From an uncultured Bacteroidales bacterium (GTDB lineage: Bacteria > Bacteroidota > Bacteroidia > Bacteroidales > Paludibacteraceae), in contig CAKVBV010000065.1 of the NCBI GenBank assembly GCA_934725535.1, forward strand, positions 1-13,490: 13,490 bases of DNA, read 5' to 3'. Below, piece by piece: positions 7,497 through 13,265 of this stretch (its first letter is position 1; the number at the start of each line of letters is the position of its first letter). Position numbers and translations under genes: made by a program. The notes below the pieces were generated by a model that was not told the origin of the DNA, did not search any database, and saw only the letters and a program-made list of their open reading frames with translations.

Positions 7497-8074
7497 ATAG
7501 TAGTAGATTTATTGTTGTTTCGTCGTGGTTTCTTGAATTTGATATTCGTGAGTGCGTCTATCAGTTGCTCCATGGTGTCCACAAACACGGGCGCGTACTG
7601 CACCTCGGGGGGCAGGAAGCCCAACTCGTGCATATAAGCGTCCTGCCGTTTGATGCAGTCGTAGTAGCCCTTGTAGTTGAGGACAAAAGTGGGCTTGCGG
7701 TGCTCGTCCACCGTGCCCGAGGCGATGGCATCCATCATCTCGTCGAGGGTGCCATACGTGCCGGGGAGGCAGACAATGCAGTCCGACAACTCTTTCATCT
7801 TGTCCTTGCGGTTGTTCATTGTCTCGACGAAGTATAGTTCGTCGCAGTTGTCGGCTTGCCTGTGGGCTTCCACAATACGACGCGGGATAACTCCCAGTAC
7901 CTTGGCACCGTGCGCCTTGGCGGCATCGCTGACGCGCGTCATAATACCTCCCGTGGCTCCGCCATAGACCAACGTATGCCCCGCCTCGGCAATCCACTTG
8001 CCGAGGGTGTCACCCAAAGCCAGGTAGTCCTCGGGTATCTTGTCCTTTGCACTACAATAGACGGCGATATTCAT
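7493..8074 (-). CDS. LOG-family protein (TIGR00730-type nucleoside 5'-monophosphate phosphoribohydrolase)
   Basis: This 193-residue protein belongs to the LOG/lysine-decarboxylase-like Rossmann family, whose tested members cleave nucleoside monophosphates (cytokinin ribotides, AMP) to base and ribose 5-phosphate. Seen are an N-terminal MNIAVYCSA strand, YGGATGGIMTRVSDAA (37-52), MNNRKDKM (86-93) with the conserved Arg, and LPGTYGTLDEMMD (103-115) with the catalytic Glu112. Two positions differ from the textbook motifs: GGATGG in place of GGGxxG, and Thr106 in place of the second Gly of PGGxGT. The ATG overlaps the gyrB stop by one base (TAATG) and its own TGA overlaps the next gene, so it is in the middle of the operon. 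Substrate not predictable; many bacterial members are simply annotated as Rossmann-fold nucleotide-binding proteins. Confidence 0.88.
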   Translation of the reverse strand: MNIAVYCSAKDKIPEDYLALGDTLGKWIAEAGHTLVYGGATGGIMTRVSDAAKAHGAKVLGVIPRRIVEAHRQADNCDELYFVETMNNRKDKMKELSDCIVCLPGTYGTLDEMMDAIASGTVDEHRKPTFVLNYKGYYDCIKRQDAYMHELGFLPPEVQYAPVFVDTMEQLIDALTNIKFKKPRRNNNKSTTI

Positions 8075-10122
8075 TAGGCGTCAATCTTTGCGTAGGTGGC
8101 GTTCTCCTCAATGAACTCGCGGCGCGGAGCCACGTCATCGCCCATCAGCATTGCGATGGTGTGGTCGGCTTCCGCCGCATTCTCGATGGTCACTTTCTTC
8201 AGCAGACGGCGTGCAGGGTCCATAGTGGTCTCCCACAACTGCTCGTCGGACATTTCACCAAGACCTTTGTATCGCTGGGTCTTAATCAGTTTCTCGTCGC
8301 CGCCACCGTATTTCATAATGAAGTCATGGCGTTGCTGGTCGTTCCAGCAATACTCCTTGTAGTTGCCTTTCGAACACATATACAGCGGTGCCATGGCGAT
8401 ATAGAGATGCCCCTGCTCAATCACCTCTTTCATGTGGCGGAAGAACAGCGTCATAATCAGCGTGGCGATATGCGCACCGTCGACATCGGCATCCGCCATG
8501 ATGATTACTTTGTGGTAGCGTATCTTGCTCAGGTTCAACGCTTTCGGGTCGTCTTCCGTACCGAAGGTAATGCCGAGTGCAGTGAAGATATTGCGCACCT
8601 CCTCGCTCTCGAACACCTTATGCTCCATGGCTTTCTCCACATTCAGAATTTTACCGCGCAAGGGCAGAATAGCCTGGTGCTTGCGGTCGCGACCTGTCTT
8701 TGCCGTACCGCCTGCGGAGTCTCCCTCGACGAGGAACAACTCACATTCGGCAGGGTCTTTGCTCTCGCAGTCAGCCAACTTGCCCGGAAGTCCGCCTCCG
8801 CTGAGGGGCGACTTGCGCAGCACGCTCTGACGTGCGTTGCGGGCAGCGATACGCGCCTGTGCAGCCAGAATCACCTTCTCCACAATCTTCTTGGCATCAT
8901 CGGGGTGTTCCTCCAGATAGTTCGAGAGTGCCTCGCTCACAGCGGCAGACACCATACCTGCCACCTCCGAGTTGCCCAACTTGGTCTTGGTCTGTCCCTC
9001 GAACTGCGGTTCTGCCACCTTCACGGAGATAACCGCCGTCAAGCCCTCGCGGAAGTCGTTTGGGTCGATGGTCGAGTTGCCGTCCTTGTCCTTCAGTTTG
9101 GCTTTCTCTAACAGTTTGCTGTCCTCGGCGTACTTCTTCATCACACGCGTGAGCGCGGCGCGGAAACCTGCCACGTGGGTACCGCCCTCTATGGTGTTGA
9201 TATTGTTCACATACGAGTGCACGTTCTCGTTGAAGTCGGTATTGTAAATCATCGCCACCTCCACAGGCGTGCCATACTTCTCGGTATTGAGGTGAATCAC
9301 CTCGGATATAAGCGGCGTGCGGGTGCTGTCGATATAGCGCACGAACTCGCTCAAGCCTTTCTCCGAATAGAACACCTCGCCCTTGTAGCGTTTGCCGTCA
9401 GCGGCTACCACGCCTGCCAAGTCAGCAGGCACTTCGCCTTCCGACAACGGCTTGGGCTCTGCGGTGATGGGGTGACGCTTGTCCGTCAGGGTTATCTTCA
9501 CGCCTGCGTTCAGGTATGCCAACTCGCGCATACGGTTGGCGAGAATATCGTATTGGTAAACGGTCTCGGTAAAGATACTGCCGTCAGGCCAGAACTGCAC
9601 GAATGTGCCTGTGCCGCGCTCTTCCACTCTATAGGAACCTATCTCATGCACTTCGCAGGTAGGCTTGCCCTTGGCGTACTCCTGCATATAAATCTTGCCG
9701 TCGCGATACACCTCCACGTGCATCTTGGTGGAGAGGGCGTTCACGCAACTCACACCCACGCCGTGCAGACCGCCCGACACCTTGTAACTGTCCTTGTTGA
9801 ACTTGCCGCCGGCGTGCAACACGGTCATCACCACCTCCAATGCGCTCTTGTGCTCCTTGGGGTGCATATCCACAGGAATACCACGACCGTTGTCCTGCAC
9901 CGAAATGGAGTTGTCCTCGTTGATAGTCACTTCTATGTGGTTGCAGAAGCCTGCCAACGCCTCGTCAATCGAGTTGTCCACCACCTCATATACCAGATGG
10001 TGCAGACCTTTCTGCGAGATGTCGCCGATATACATCGCAGGGCGTTTGCGCACTGCCTCCAATCCCTCCAGCACTTGAATGCTCGAGCCGTCATACTTCT
10101 CTTGTTGTTCCAATTCTTCCAT
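8074..10122 (-). CDS. gyrB: DNA gyrase subunit B
   Basis: This 682-residue protein is the ATPase subunit of gyrase, which with GyrA introduces negative supercoils. The GHKL ATPase motifs are EVVDNSIDEALAG (46-58), QDNGRGIP (76-83) and GGLHGVGVSCVNALS (117-131). The transducer domain contains the QTKTKLGNSEV segment with the ATP-contacting Lys. The TOPRIM part has EGDSAGGTAKTGRDRKHQAI, LPLRGKILNVEKA and MADADVDGAHI, and the C-terminus has QRYKGLGEMSDEQLWETTMDP. The length lacks the ~170-residue insert of E. coli GyrB and fits Bacteroidota GyrB; the QTKTKLGN motif is the GyrB rather than ParE form, though the two are close. It is the first gene of a seven-gene operon; its promoter is about 75 bp upstream. 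Confidence 0.96.
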   Translation of the reverse strand: MEELEQQEKYDGSSIQVLEGLEAVRKRPAMYIGDISQKGLHHLVYEVVDNSIDEALAGFCNHIEVTINEDNSISVQDNGRGIPVDMHPKEHKSALEVVMTVLHAGGKFNKDSYKVSGGLHGVGVSCVNALSTKMHVEVYRDGKIYMQEYAKGKPTCEVHEIGSYRVEERGTGTFVQFWPDGSIFTETVYQYDILANRMRELAYLNAGVKITLTDKRHPITAEPKPLSEGEVPADLAGVVAADGKRYKGEVFYSEKGLSEFVRYIDSTRTPLISEVIHLNTEKYGTPVEVAMIYNTDFNENVHSYVNNINTIEGGTHVAGFRAALTRVMKKYAEDSKLLEKAKLKDKDGNSTIDPNDFREGLTAVISVKVAEPQFEGQTKTKLGNSEVAGMVSAAVSEALSNYLEEHPDDAKKIVEKVILAAQARIAARNARQSVLRKSPLSGGGLPGKLADCESKDPAECELFLVEGDSAGGTAKTGRDRKHQAILPLRGKILNVEKAMEHKVFESEEVRNIFTALGITFGTEDDPKALNLSKIRYHKVIIMADADVDGAHIATLIMTLFFRHMKEVIEQGHLYIAMAPLYMCSKGNYKEYCWNDQQRHDFIMKYGGGDEKLIKTQRYKGLGEMSDEQLWETTMDPARRLLKKVTIENAAEADHTIAMLMGDDVAPRREFIEENATYAKIDA

Positions 10123-10197
10123 TATATCTTCACTATGTGATTTTACTATTTGTTATATGTCGCAGGATATTCGTTTCCGGCGAACACCAAAAGCCCG

Positions 10198-10228
10198 CAA
10201 AAGTACAACTTTTTTATGAATTATGCAA
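10198..10228 (-). promoter_or_regulatory. Promoter of the gyrB operon (TTG-N20-TACTTTTG)
   Basis: On the minus strand TTG (10228-10226) is followed after 20 bp by TACTTTTG (10205-10198), matching the Bacteroidota TTG/TAnnTTTG consensus. The start of transcription would be near 10192, giving a leader of about 70 bases before the gyrB ATG. Confidence 0.75.
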
Positions 10229-10360
10229 TACCCCTCCATGTTTTTATGGTCATCTCGTCGGAAAACGCACAAAAACGCCCTCTATGCGTGTTTCCTGTTT
10301 TTATTACCGTGTTCGCCTGCGTACAAATAGGCTTCATTCAAAACAGTGGTTTCTACGAGT

Positions 10361-10393
10361 GGATAGCGAGAGGATAGCGGGTGGATAGCCTGT
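10361..10393. repeat. Tandem array of three 11-bp units (GGATAGCGRGW-like)
   Basis: Units GGATAGCGAGA, GGATAGCGGGT and GGATAGCCTGT follow each other with an exact 11-bp period. No gene covers them. Confidence 0.8.
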
Positions 10394-10399
10394 TGTTTT

Positions 10400-10780
10400 T
10401 GGATGCTTCTTGCTGTGCTTGGCTGAAAAACATTGTGTGTTGCATTCTGTGAATTGATGATTGGTGACATGGCTGATTATACGTCGGTTGCGCTAATTTT
10501 GGATTTGTAATTTTGTGGTTAATGGGTGTAATACGGTGTAGCCGTCCGCTCCATAGAACCTCGATAATGCCAATTCGTGGCAATTTACGAACTGTGGTGC
10601 TCTATAGTGCTTTTATGGTTAATCTGTGGCAATACACCGCAGGTGTCCGTTAAATGGTTTTATATAACGGACGGCTACGCCGTATTATCACGGATTATCC
10701 GTAAAGTCTGTTTATGGTTTTGGTCTTTATTTTGTGGGAGCATGGTGTGTTTGTCTTTTCGTTCAGTCAAATGGCAACCA
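10400..10780. other. Gene-free stretch with no convincing ORF
   Basis: Open frames here are short and lack family resemblance. The bases hold two TAATTTTG boxes 14 bp apart (10494-10501 and 10508-10515), neither with a proper -33 partner, and the inverted-repeat element listed separately. A diverged direct repeat with a 100-bp offset starts at GGTTAAT (10517 and 10617). Confidence 0.6.
10530..10686. repeat. 157-bp element with 19-bp terminal inverted repeats and internal hairpins
   Basis: AATACGGTGTAGCCGTCCG at 10530-10548 is the inverted copy, with one mismatch, of the bases at 10668-10686. Between them lie TGCCA-ATTCG-TGGCA (10568-10582) and ACACC-GCA-GGTGT (10634-10646). A competing 8-bp stem pairs GTCCGTTA (10645-10652) with TAACGGAC (10665-10672). 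It encodes no protein. The shape resembles a MITE-like or structured intergenic repeat, but no other copy lies in the window. Confidence 0.65.
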
Positions 10781-10822
10781 TTCAGCAAGGGATAAGCAAG
10801 GGATGCGCAAGGGATAGGTAAG
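10779..10822. repeat. Tandem array of four 11-bp units (GGATNNGNAAG)
   Basis: CATTCAGCAAG, GGATAAGCAAG, GGATGCGCAAG and GGATAGGTAAG follow in exact 11-bp steps. The first unit is degenerate. The GGAT head recalls the array at 10361-10393. Confidence 0.8.
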
Positions 10823-10825
10823 GGG

Positions 10826-10862
10826 GAAGCGTAAGGCGGGTGCGCAAAGCGCACAGAGTGCC
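10826..10862. repeat. 37-bp hairpin repeat, copy a
   Basis: It begins GAAGCGTAAGGC and ends GAGTGCC, with a perfect hairpin GTGCGC-AAA-GCGCAC at 10840-10854. Copy b is at 10963-10999 with 31 of 37 bases identical and compensating changes in the stem. Confidence 0.8.
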
Positions 10863-10880
10863 TGCGGGGTCCCCGTAAGT

Positions 10881-10933
10881 CCGCGGACGTAGCGGGGTGT
10901 TCCCCTCGTCCGCGGTCGGTTTGGCACAAACCG
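10881..10933. other. Two strong adjacent hairpins
   Basis: CCGCGGACG (10881-10889) pairs with CGTCCGCGG (10907-10915), with an inner GGGG/CCCC stem. Directly after it CGGTTTG-GCA-CAAACCG (10917-10933) forms a perfect 7-bp hairpin with a 3-base loop. Neither is followed by a T-run, so they are not simple terminators. Confidence 0.7.
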
Positions 10934-10962
10934 TATGACTTTGCTACGTACTTGGGAGATGT

Positions 10963-10999
10963 GAAGCGTAAGGCAGGTGTGCGCAGCACACTGAGTGCC
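10963..10999. repeat. 37-bp hairpin repeat, copy b
   Basis: Same ends as copy a (GAAGCGTAAGGC ... GAGTGCC). The hairpin here is GTGTGC-GCA-GCACAC (10977-10991): a C-G pair of copy a has become T-A, keeping the stem perfect. Confidence 0.8.
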
Positions 11000-11028
11000 G
11001 TAGCGAGGCGAAGTCCTGCGGGCTGAGC

Positions 11029-11068
11029 AGAACTCCTTATCGGCTCGCGTCGTTGTCGGCTTTGCCGA
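11029..11068. repeat. Partial copy of the GC-rich palindrome with downstream hairpin
   Basis: The 25 bases 11029-11053, ending in CGGCTCGCGTCGT, recur exactly at 11542-11566. They carry the right half of the palindrome. A hairpin TCGGC-TTT-GCCGA (11056-11068) follows, similar to the second hairpin of the large elements at 12609 and 13266. Confidence 0.75.
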
Positions 11069-11115
11069 ACTGCATAATGCAATTTGTGCGCTTTCTCTGT
11101 AAAGTTGCACATAAT

Positions 11116-11147
11116 TTTGCATATCTGCAAAAAGTGTTGTATCTTTG
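11116..11147 (+). promoter_or_regulatory. Strong orphan promoter (TTTG-N20-TATCTTTG)
   Basis: TTTG at 11116-11119 is followed after 20 bp by TATCTTTG at 11140-11147, a full match to the Bacteroidota consensus. The first well-supported gene on this strand starts almost 470 bp further on (11622), so the transcript would have a long leader or encode an RNA. Confidence 0.75.
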
Positions 11148-11149
11148 CA

Positions 11150-11500
11150 GTCGCAATTCGCATATTGTGAATGTGTGTGTAAAGCAACTGAGTAAACGAA
11201 TGTTAAATAACAGACTCCATACCATTCTGCCGGCAGAGGCTTCTATCTGTGGTGCCTTGTTGCCGCGCGATGTATGTCGCGGGGGTGAAGAAGTGCCGTC
11301 TCTCTTCTCTCTTCTACTCTACACACACACACACATACACACACAAGCGCGGCGGGCATAGCGCGTATTTTAGCAGGTACAGACGCATCTATTCGCAAGG
11401 GGTGCGTATGCTCATAAGTTCATGTTTCTCCACTCGGTAGAGGGAAAATATGAGCCTTTTCTTTATATATGGTCTTTGACAAATATCGGTGGAGAGCGAC
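11150..11500 (+). other. Transcribed leader or unknown RNA region with AC microsatellite
   Basis: Between the promoter and the next gene I see no recognisable RNA family. There is a palindrome CTGCCGGCAG (11228-11237), a hairpin CGCGA-TGTATG-TCGCG near 11270, a pyrimidine-rich tract (about 11298-11320) and an AC dinucleotide run with one T interruption (11321-11345). A 53-codon frame (ATG 11200 to TAG 11361) crosses the run and would encode a His/Thr-rich tail. Its composition is unconvincing as a protein, and I do not call it a gene. Confidence 0.5.
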
Positions 11501-11509
11501 GCTGTGCTT

Positions 11510-11534
11510 GGGAGACGACGCGGCTCGCGTCGTC
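11510..11534. repeat. GC-rich palindromic repeat, full copy
   Basis: GGGAGAC followed by the palindrome arms GACGACGCG and CGCGTCGTC around GCT. The 33 bases 11510-11542 recur exactly at 12125-12157. Upstream bases GCTGTGCTT match the outer edge of the large elements. Confidence 0.85.
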
Positions 11535-11541
11535 AAAGAAT

Positions 11542-11605
11542 AGAACTCCTTATCGGCTCGCGTCGTCAAAAGACCCCTCCTTTGAAGGAGGGGTTGGGGA
11601 GGTCT
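11542..11605. repeat. Half palindrome plus G-rich hairpin module
   Basis: A half copy of the palindrome (CGGCTCGCGTCGTC, 11554-11567) is followed by CCCCTCCT-TTGA-AGGAGGGG (11574-11593) and TTGGGGAGGTC. This module lies just before the ATG of the MSL-like gene. Its inverted counterpart lies at the 3' end of that gene. Confidence 0.8.
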
Positions 11606-11621
11606 TTTGGGGAGGTCGGTT

Positions 11622-12158
11622 ATGAACTATTCGCAAATACTCATCAAGCAACATGCTACGCAAGGCATTCTGCTCCTGCGTGAGGGGCTGTTCTACCGAG
11701 GCTATGAGCAGTCGGCATACATACTGCATCGTCTGTTCGGCTTTCAACCTACCAAGAAGTTTGTCAAGCGGATAGGGCAGGAGGTGGTGAGTGTGGGCTT
11801 TCCTGCGCAGAGCCTGAGCAAGTACTTCCCTGATGTACAACCTACAGGCAACGAGATAGTGTGCAAGGTGGCGGATATGACCTGCACCGAGCAGGATTTT
11901 GCCGCATGGAAGAGTGCCTTGCCTCTGCGTGAGAGCAAACCGGCAATGCATAGCGGCGACAGGCATGACCATGGTGCCACGCAGCAAGCGGACGGCAACG
12001 ATATACAACGGCTGCTGGATAAGATACGTACCTTCCCCTTGGAGCGTAGCACGCCCATCGAGTGTATGAACTTTGTGGCGGAGATAAAGAGAAACCTCCC
12101 CACCCCCTCCAGAGGAGGGGCTATGGGAGACGACGCGGCTCGCGTCGTCAAAGAATAA
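11622..12158 (+). CDS. MutS-N-terminal-like (MSL-like) protein, putative DGR accessory
   Basis: This 178-residue protein resembles domain I of MutS without the rest of MutS. The match lies in LLLREGLFYRGYEQSAYIL (compare the RxGxFYExxxxDA segment of MutS), then GFPAQSLSKYFPDVQPTG and EIVCKV (compare GxPxHxLxxYLxKLxxxGxxVAI). The tail IRTFPLERSTPIECMNFVAEIKR (about 135-157) looks like a natural end. Stand-alone MutS-like (MSL) proteins are described as accessory genes of some diversity-generating retroelements, and an Avd-like gene follows 34 bp downstream, which supports this reading. Residues 158-178 (from NLPTPSRGG to the stop) are encoded by repeat DNA, so the original stop was probably lost or replaced. 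The start is the ATG at 11622, where the conserved part begins; an in-frame ATG at 11607 lies inside repeat DNA. Family call is from recalled motif similarity. Confidence 0.65.
   Translation: MNYSQILIKQHATQGILLLREGLFYRGYEQSAYILHRLFGFQPTKKFVKRIGQEVVSVGFPAQSLSKYFPDVQPTGNEIVCKVADMTCTEQDFAAWKSALPLRESKPAMHSGDRHDHGATQQADGNDIQRLLDKIRTFPLERSTPIECMNFVAEIKRNLPTPSRGGAMGDDAARVVKE
12093..12157. repeat. Two-module repeat forming the 3' end of the MSL-like gene
   Basis: AACCTCCCC and CCCCTCC-AGA-GGAGGGG (12104-12120) are followed by CTAT and the full palindrome copy with its 33-base context (12125-12157). In the gene's frame the palindrome encodes DDAARVVKE and then the stop. The G-rich module is inverted relative to the copy before the gene. 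Confidence 0.85.
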
Positions 12159-12192
12159 TAGGGGATATGTAGTTAGAAAACATCAATATACG

Positions 12193-12549
12193 GTGCCAAG
12201 TACTTATGATAATTTGCCTGTATTCAAAGCGGTATATGATTTGCTGCTGACCACGTTGGACGTATGCAAACGTCTGACGAAGGACTACCGTTACTCATTG
12301 GGCGAGGATATGAAGAAGCGATTGTTCCGCATAGAGGTGCTGGTCTATCGCACCAACAAAGAGGCGGACCGCGCCAAGAAAGCGGAGTATATCACAGAGG
12401 CGTTGGAGTTGTTGGTCGAGGTGCGGCTCTACTATCGTATCCTGCACGACAGCAAGCAACTGTCCACCAACCGCTATGCTCAGATAGCCTTTGACATGGA
12501 GACCGTGGACAAACACCTTGAGCAGTGGAGGAAGTATCAGAAATTATGA
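12193..12549 (+). CDS. avd: Avd-like four-helix-bundle protein (DGR accessory variability determinant)
   Basis: This 118-residue, basic, helical protein matches the Avd type of four-helix-bundle proteins. The N-terminus has the typical YDNLPVFKAVYDLLLTTLD, then a TKDYRYSLGEDMKKRLF segment, a second helix pair with LVYRTNKEADRAKKAEYITE and ALELLVEVRLYYRILHDSKQ, and the closing FDMETVDKHLEQWRKYQK. Avd forms a positively charged pentameric barrel that binds the DGR reverse transcriptase and template RNA and is needed for mutagenic retrohoming. The start is a GTG at 12193; no in-frame ATG lies upstream. It follows the MSL-like gene by 34 bp. The related 23S rRNA intervening-sequence proteins share the fold, but their N-terminal motif is different. 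No reverse transcriptase, template or variable repeat is seen in the window, so the role here is inferred. Confidence 0.8.
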   Translation: MPSTYDNLPVFKAVYDLLLTTLDVCKRLTKDYRYSLGEDMKKRLFRIEVLVYRTNKEADRAKKAEYITEALELLVEVRLYYRILHDSKQLSTNRYAQIAFDMETVDKHLEQWRKYQKL

Positions 12550-12608
12550 ATTATGAATGAAGAATTGTATGATATGGATGCCATCTGGCGCAATGGGGAC
12601 GACGCAAT

Positions 12609-12719
12609 GCCTGGGAGACGACGCGGCTCGCGTCGTCATGCGCCGCAGGCGCATTTGCTCATACTTGATGCCTTTCGGCTGTCGCCGAATGACGACGCGA
12701 GCCGTGCCGTCTCCCGGGC
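12609..12719. repeat. 111-bp T-shaped palindromic element A
   Basis: The outer 31 bp (12609-12639 against 12689-12719) form an inverted repeat with three mismatches, and each arm holds the GC-rich palindrome. Inside are ATGCGCC-GCA-GGCGCAT (12638-12654) and TTCGGC-TGTC-GCCGAA (12674-12689), joined by a linker. The interior is identical to element B except for one base. The whole could fold as a long stem with two side hairpins. It follows the Avd-like gene and precedes the T9SS cargo gene. Confidence 0.9.
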
Positions 12720-12770
12720 ACAGCGCCGTCCACCACATATAGATAATATATAACTAACAATATAAAACCA

Positions 12771-13244
12771 ATGAAAAAAGTAATCTTCTTTCTGTGTCTG
12801 CTGTGCAGTGTGCCGCTCATGGCAGAGTATTTGACCATTCACCCTTTGACAGGTACTGCCCGTCAGAACGCCCTTGCCACTGTGGGCAAGATGGTGTATC
12901 ATGGCGATTCGCTCTATGTCTTCGACCGTGCAGGGTATAGCGTGTACCAAGAGGCACTTGCCAAAATCCGGCGTGTGGACTACAGCACCAACCAACTGCC
13001 GACAGACATCGCCCCTGCGGAAAACACGGCAACCACAGTGGTGGCGTACCCCAATCCTACACAGGGACAACTGACGGTGCAGCACGCAGAGGGCGACCTC
13101 GTCCGCATCTATGGCACAGAAGGCAAACTCCTGCTGACCGCCCCGCTATATGAGGGGGCTGCAACGTTGGATGTCTCCCACTTATCCGCAGGCACTTACT
13201 TGCTATTGGTGCAAAACGGTGTGTTTCAATTCATAAAACAATAA
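12771..13244 (+). CDS. Small secreted protein with T9SS type A sorting domain
   Basis: This 157-residue protein begins with a clear signal peptide (MKKVIFFLCLLCSVPLMA, cleavage after LMA), followed by about 65 residues with strands such as GKMVYHGDSLYVFDR. The last ~68 residues are a T9SS type A C-terminal sorting domain: VVAYPNPTQGQLTVQ, VRIYGTEGKLLLT, LDVSHLSAGTYLLLVQNG, ending FQFIKQ. The domain directs passage through the T9SS outer-membrane channel and attachment or release at the surface, after which it is normally removed. Little cargo would remain, so it may be a small adhesin-like domain or a remnant. It sits exactly between elements A and B. No good promoter box is visible in the 50 AT-rich bases upstream. 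The role of the N-terminal region is unknown. Confidence 0.85.
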   Translation: MKKVIFFLCLLCSVPLMAEYLTIHPLTGTARQNALATVGKMVYHGDSLYVFDRAGYSVYQEALAKIRRVDYSTNQLPTDIAPAENTATTVVAYPNPTQGQLTVQHAEGDLVRIYGTEGKLLLTAPLYEGAATLDVSHLSAGTYLLLVQNGVFQFIKQ

Positions 13245-13265
13245 ACAAACAAGAATAATGAAGGC

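Noticed and set aside
8047..10140. Long plus-strand open frames opposite gyrB
   Set aside because: They are antisense to gyrB, which has all family motifs, and they show no family motifs of their own.
10494..10515. Two TAATTTTG boxes as tandem plus-strand promoters
   Set aside because: The boxes fit TAnnTTTG, but no TTG lies 19-21 bp upstream of either one and no gene follows closely.
11200..11361. 53-codon frame with a His/Thr-rich end in the leader region
   Set aside because: Much of it is the AC microsatellite and pyrimidine tract, there is no family resemblance, and other frames are equally open. Kept only as part of the unexplained leader.
12553..12753. Open frame starting MNEELYDMDAIWRNGDD just after the Avd-like gene
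   Set aside because: Beyond the first ~19 codons it is encoded by repeat element A and its flank. The short start has no recognisable family. It could be a stub of a gene cut by the repeat, but nothing confirms this.
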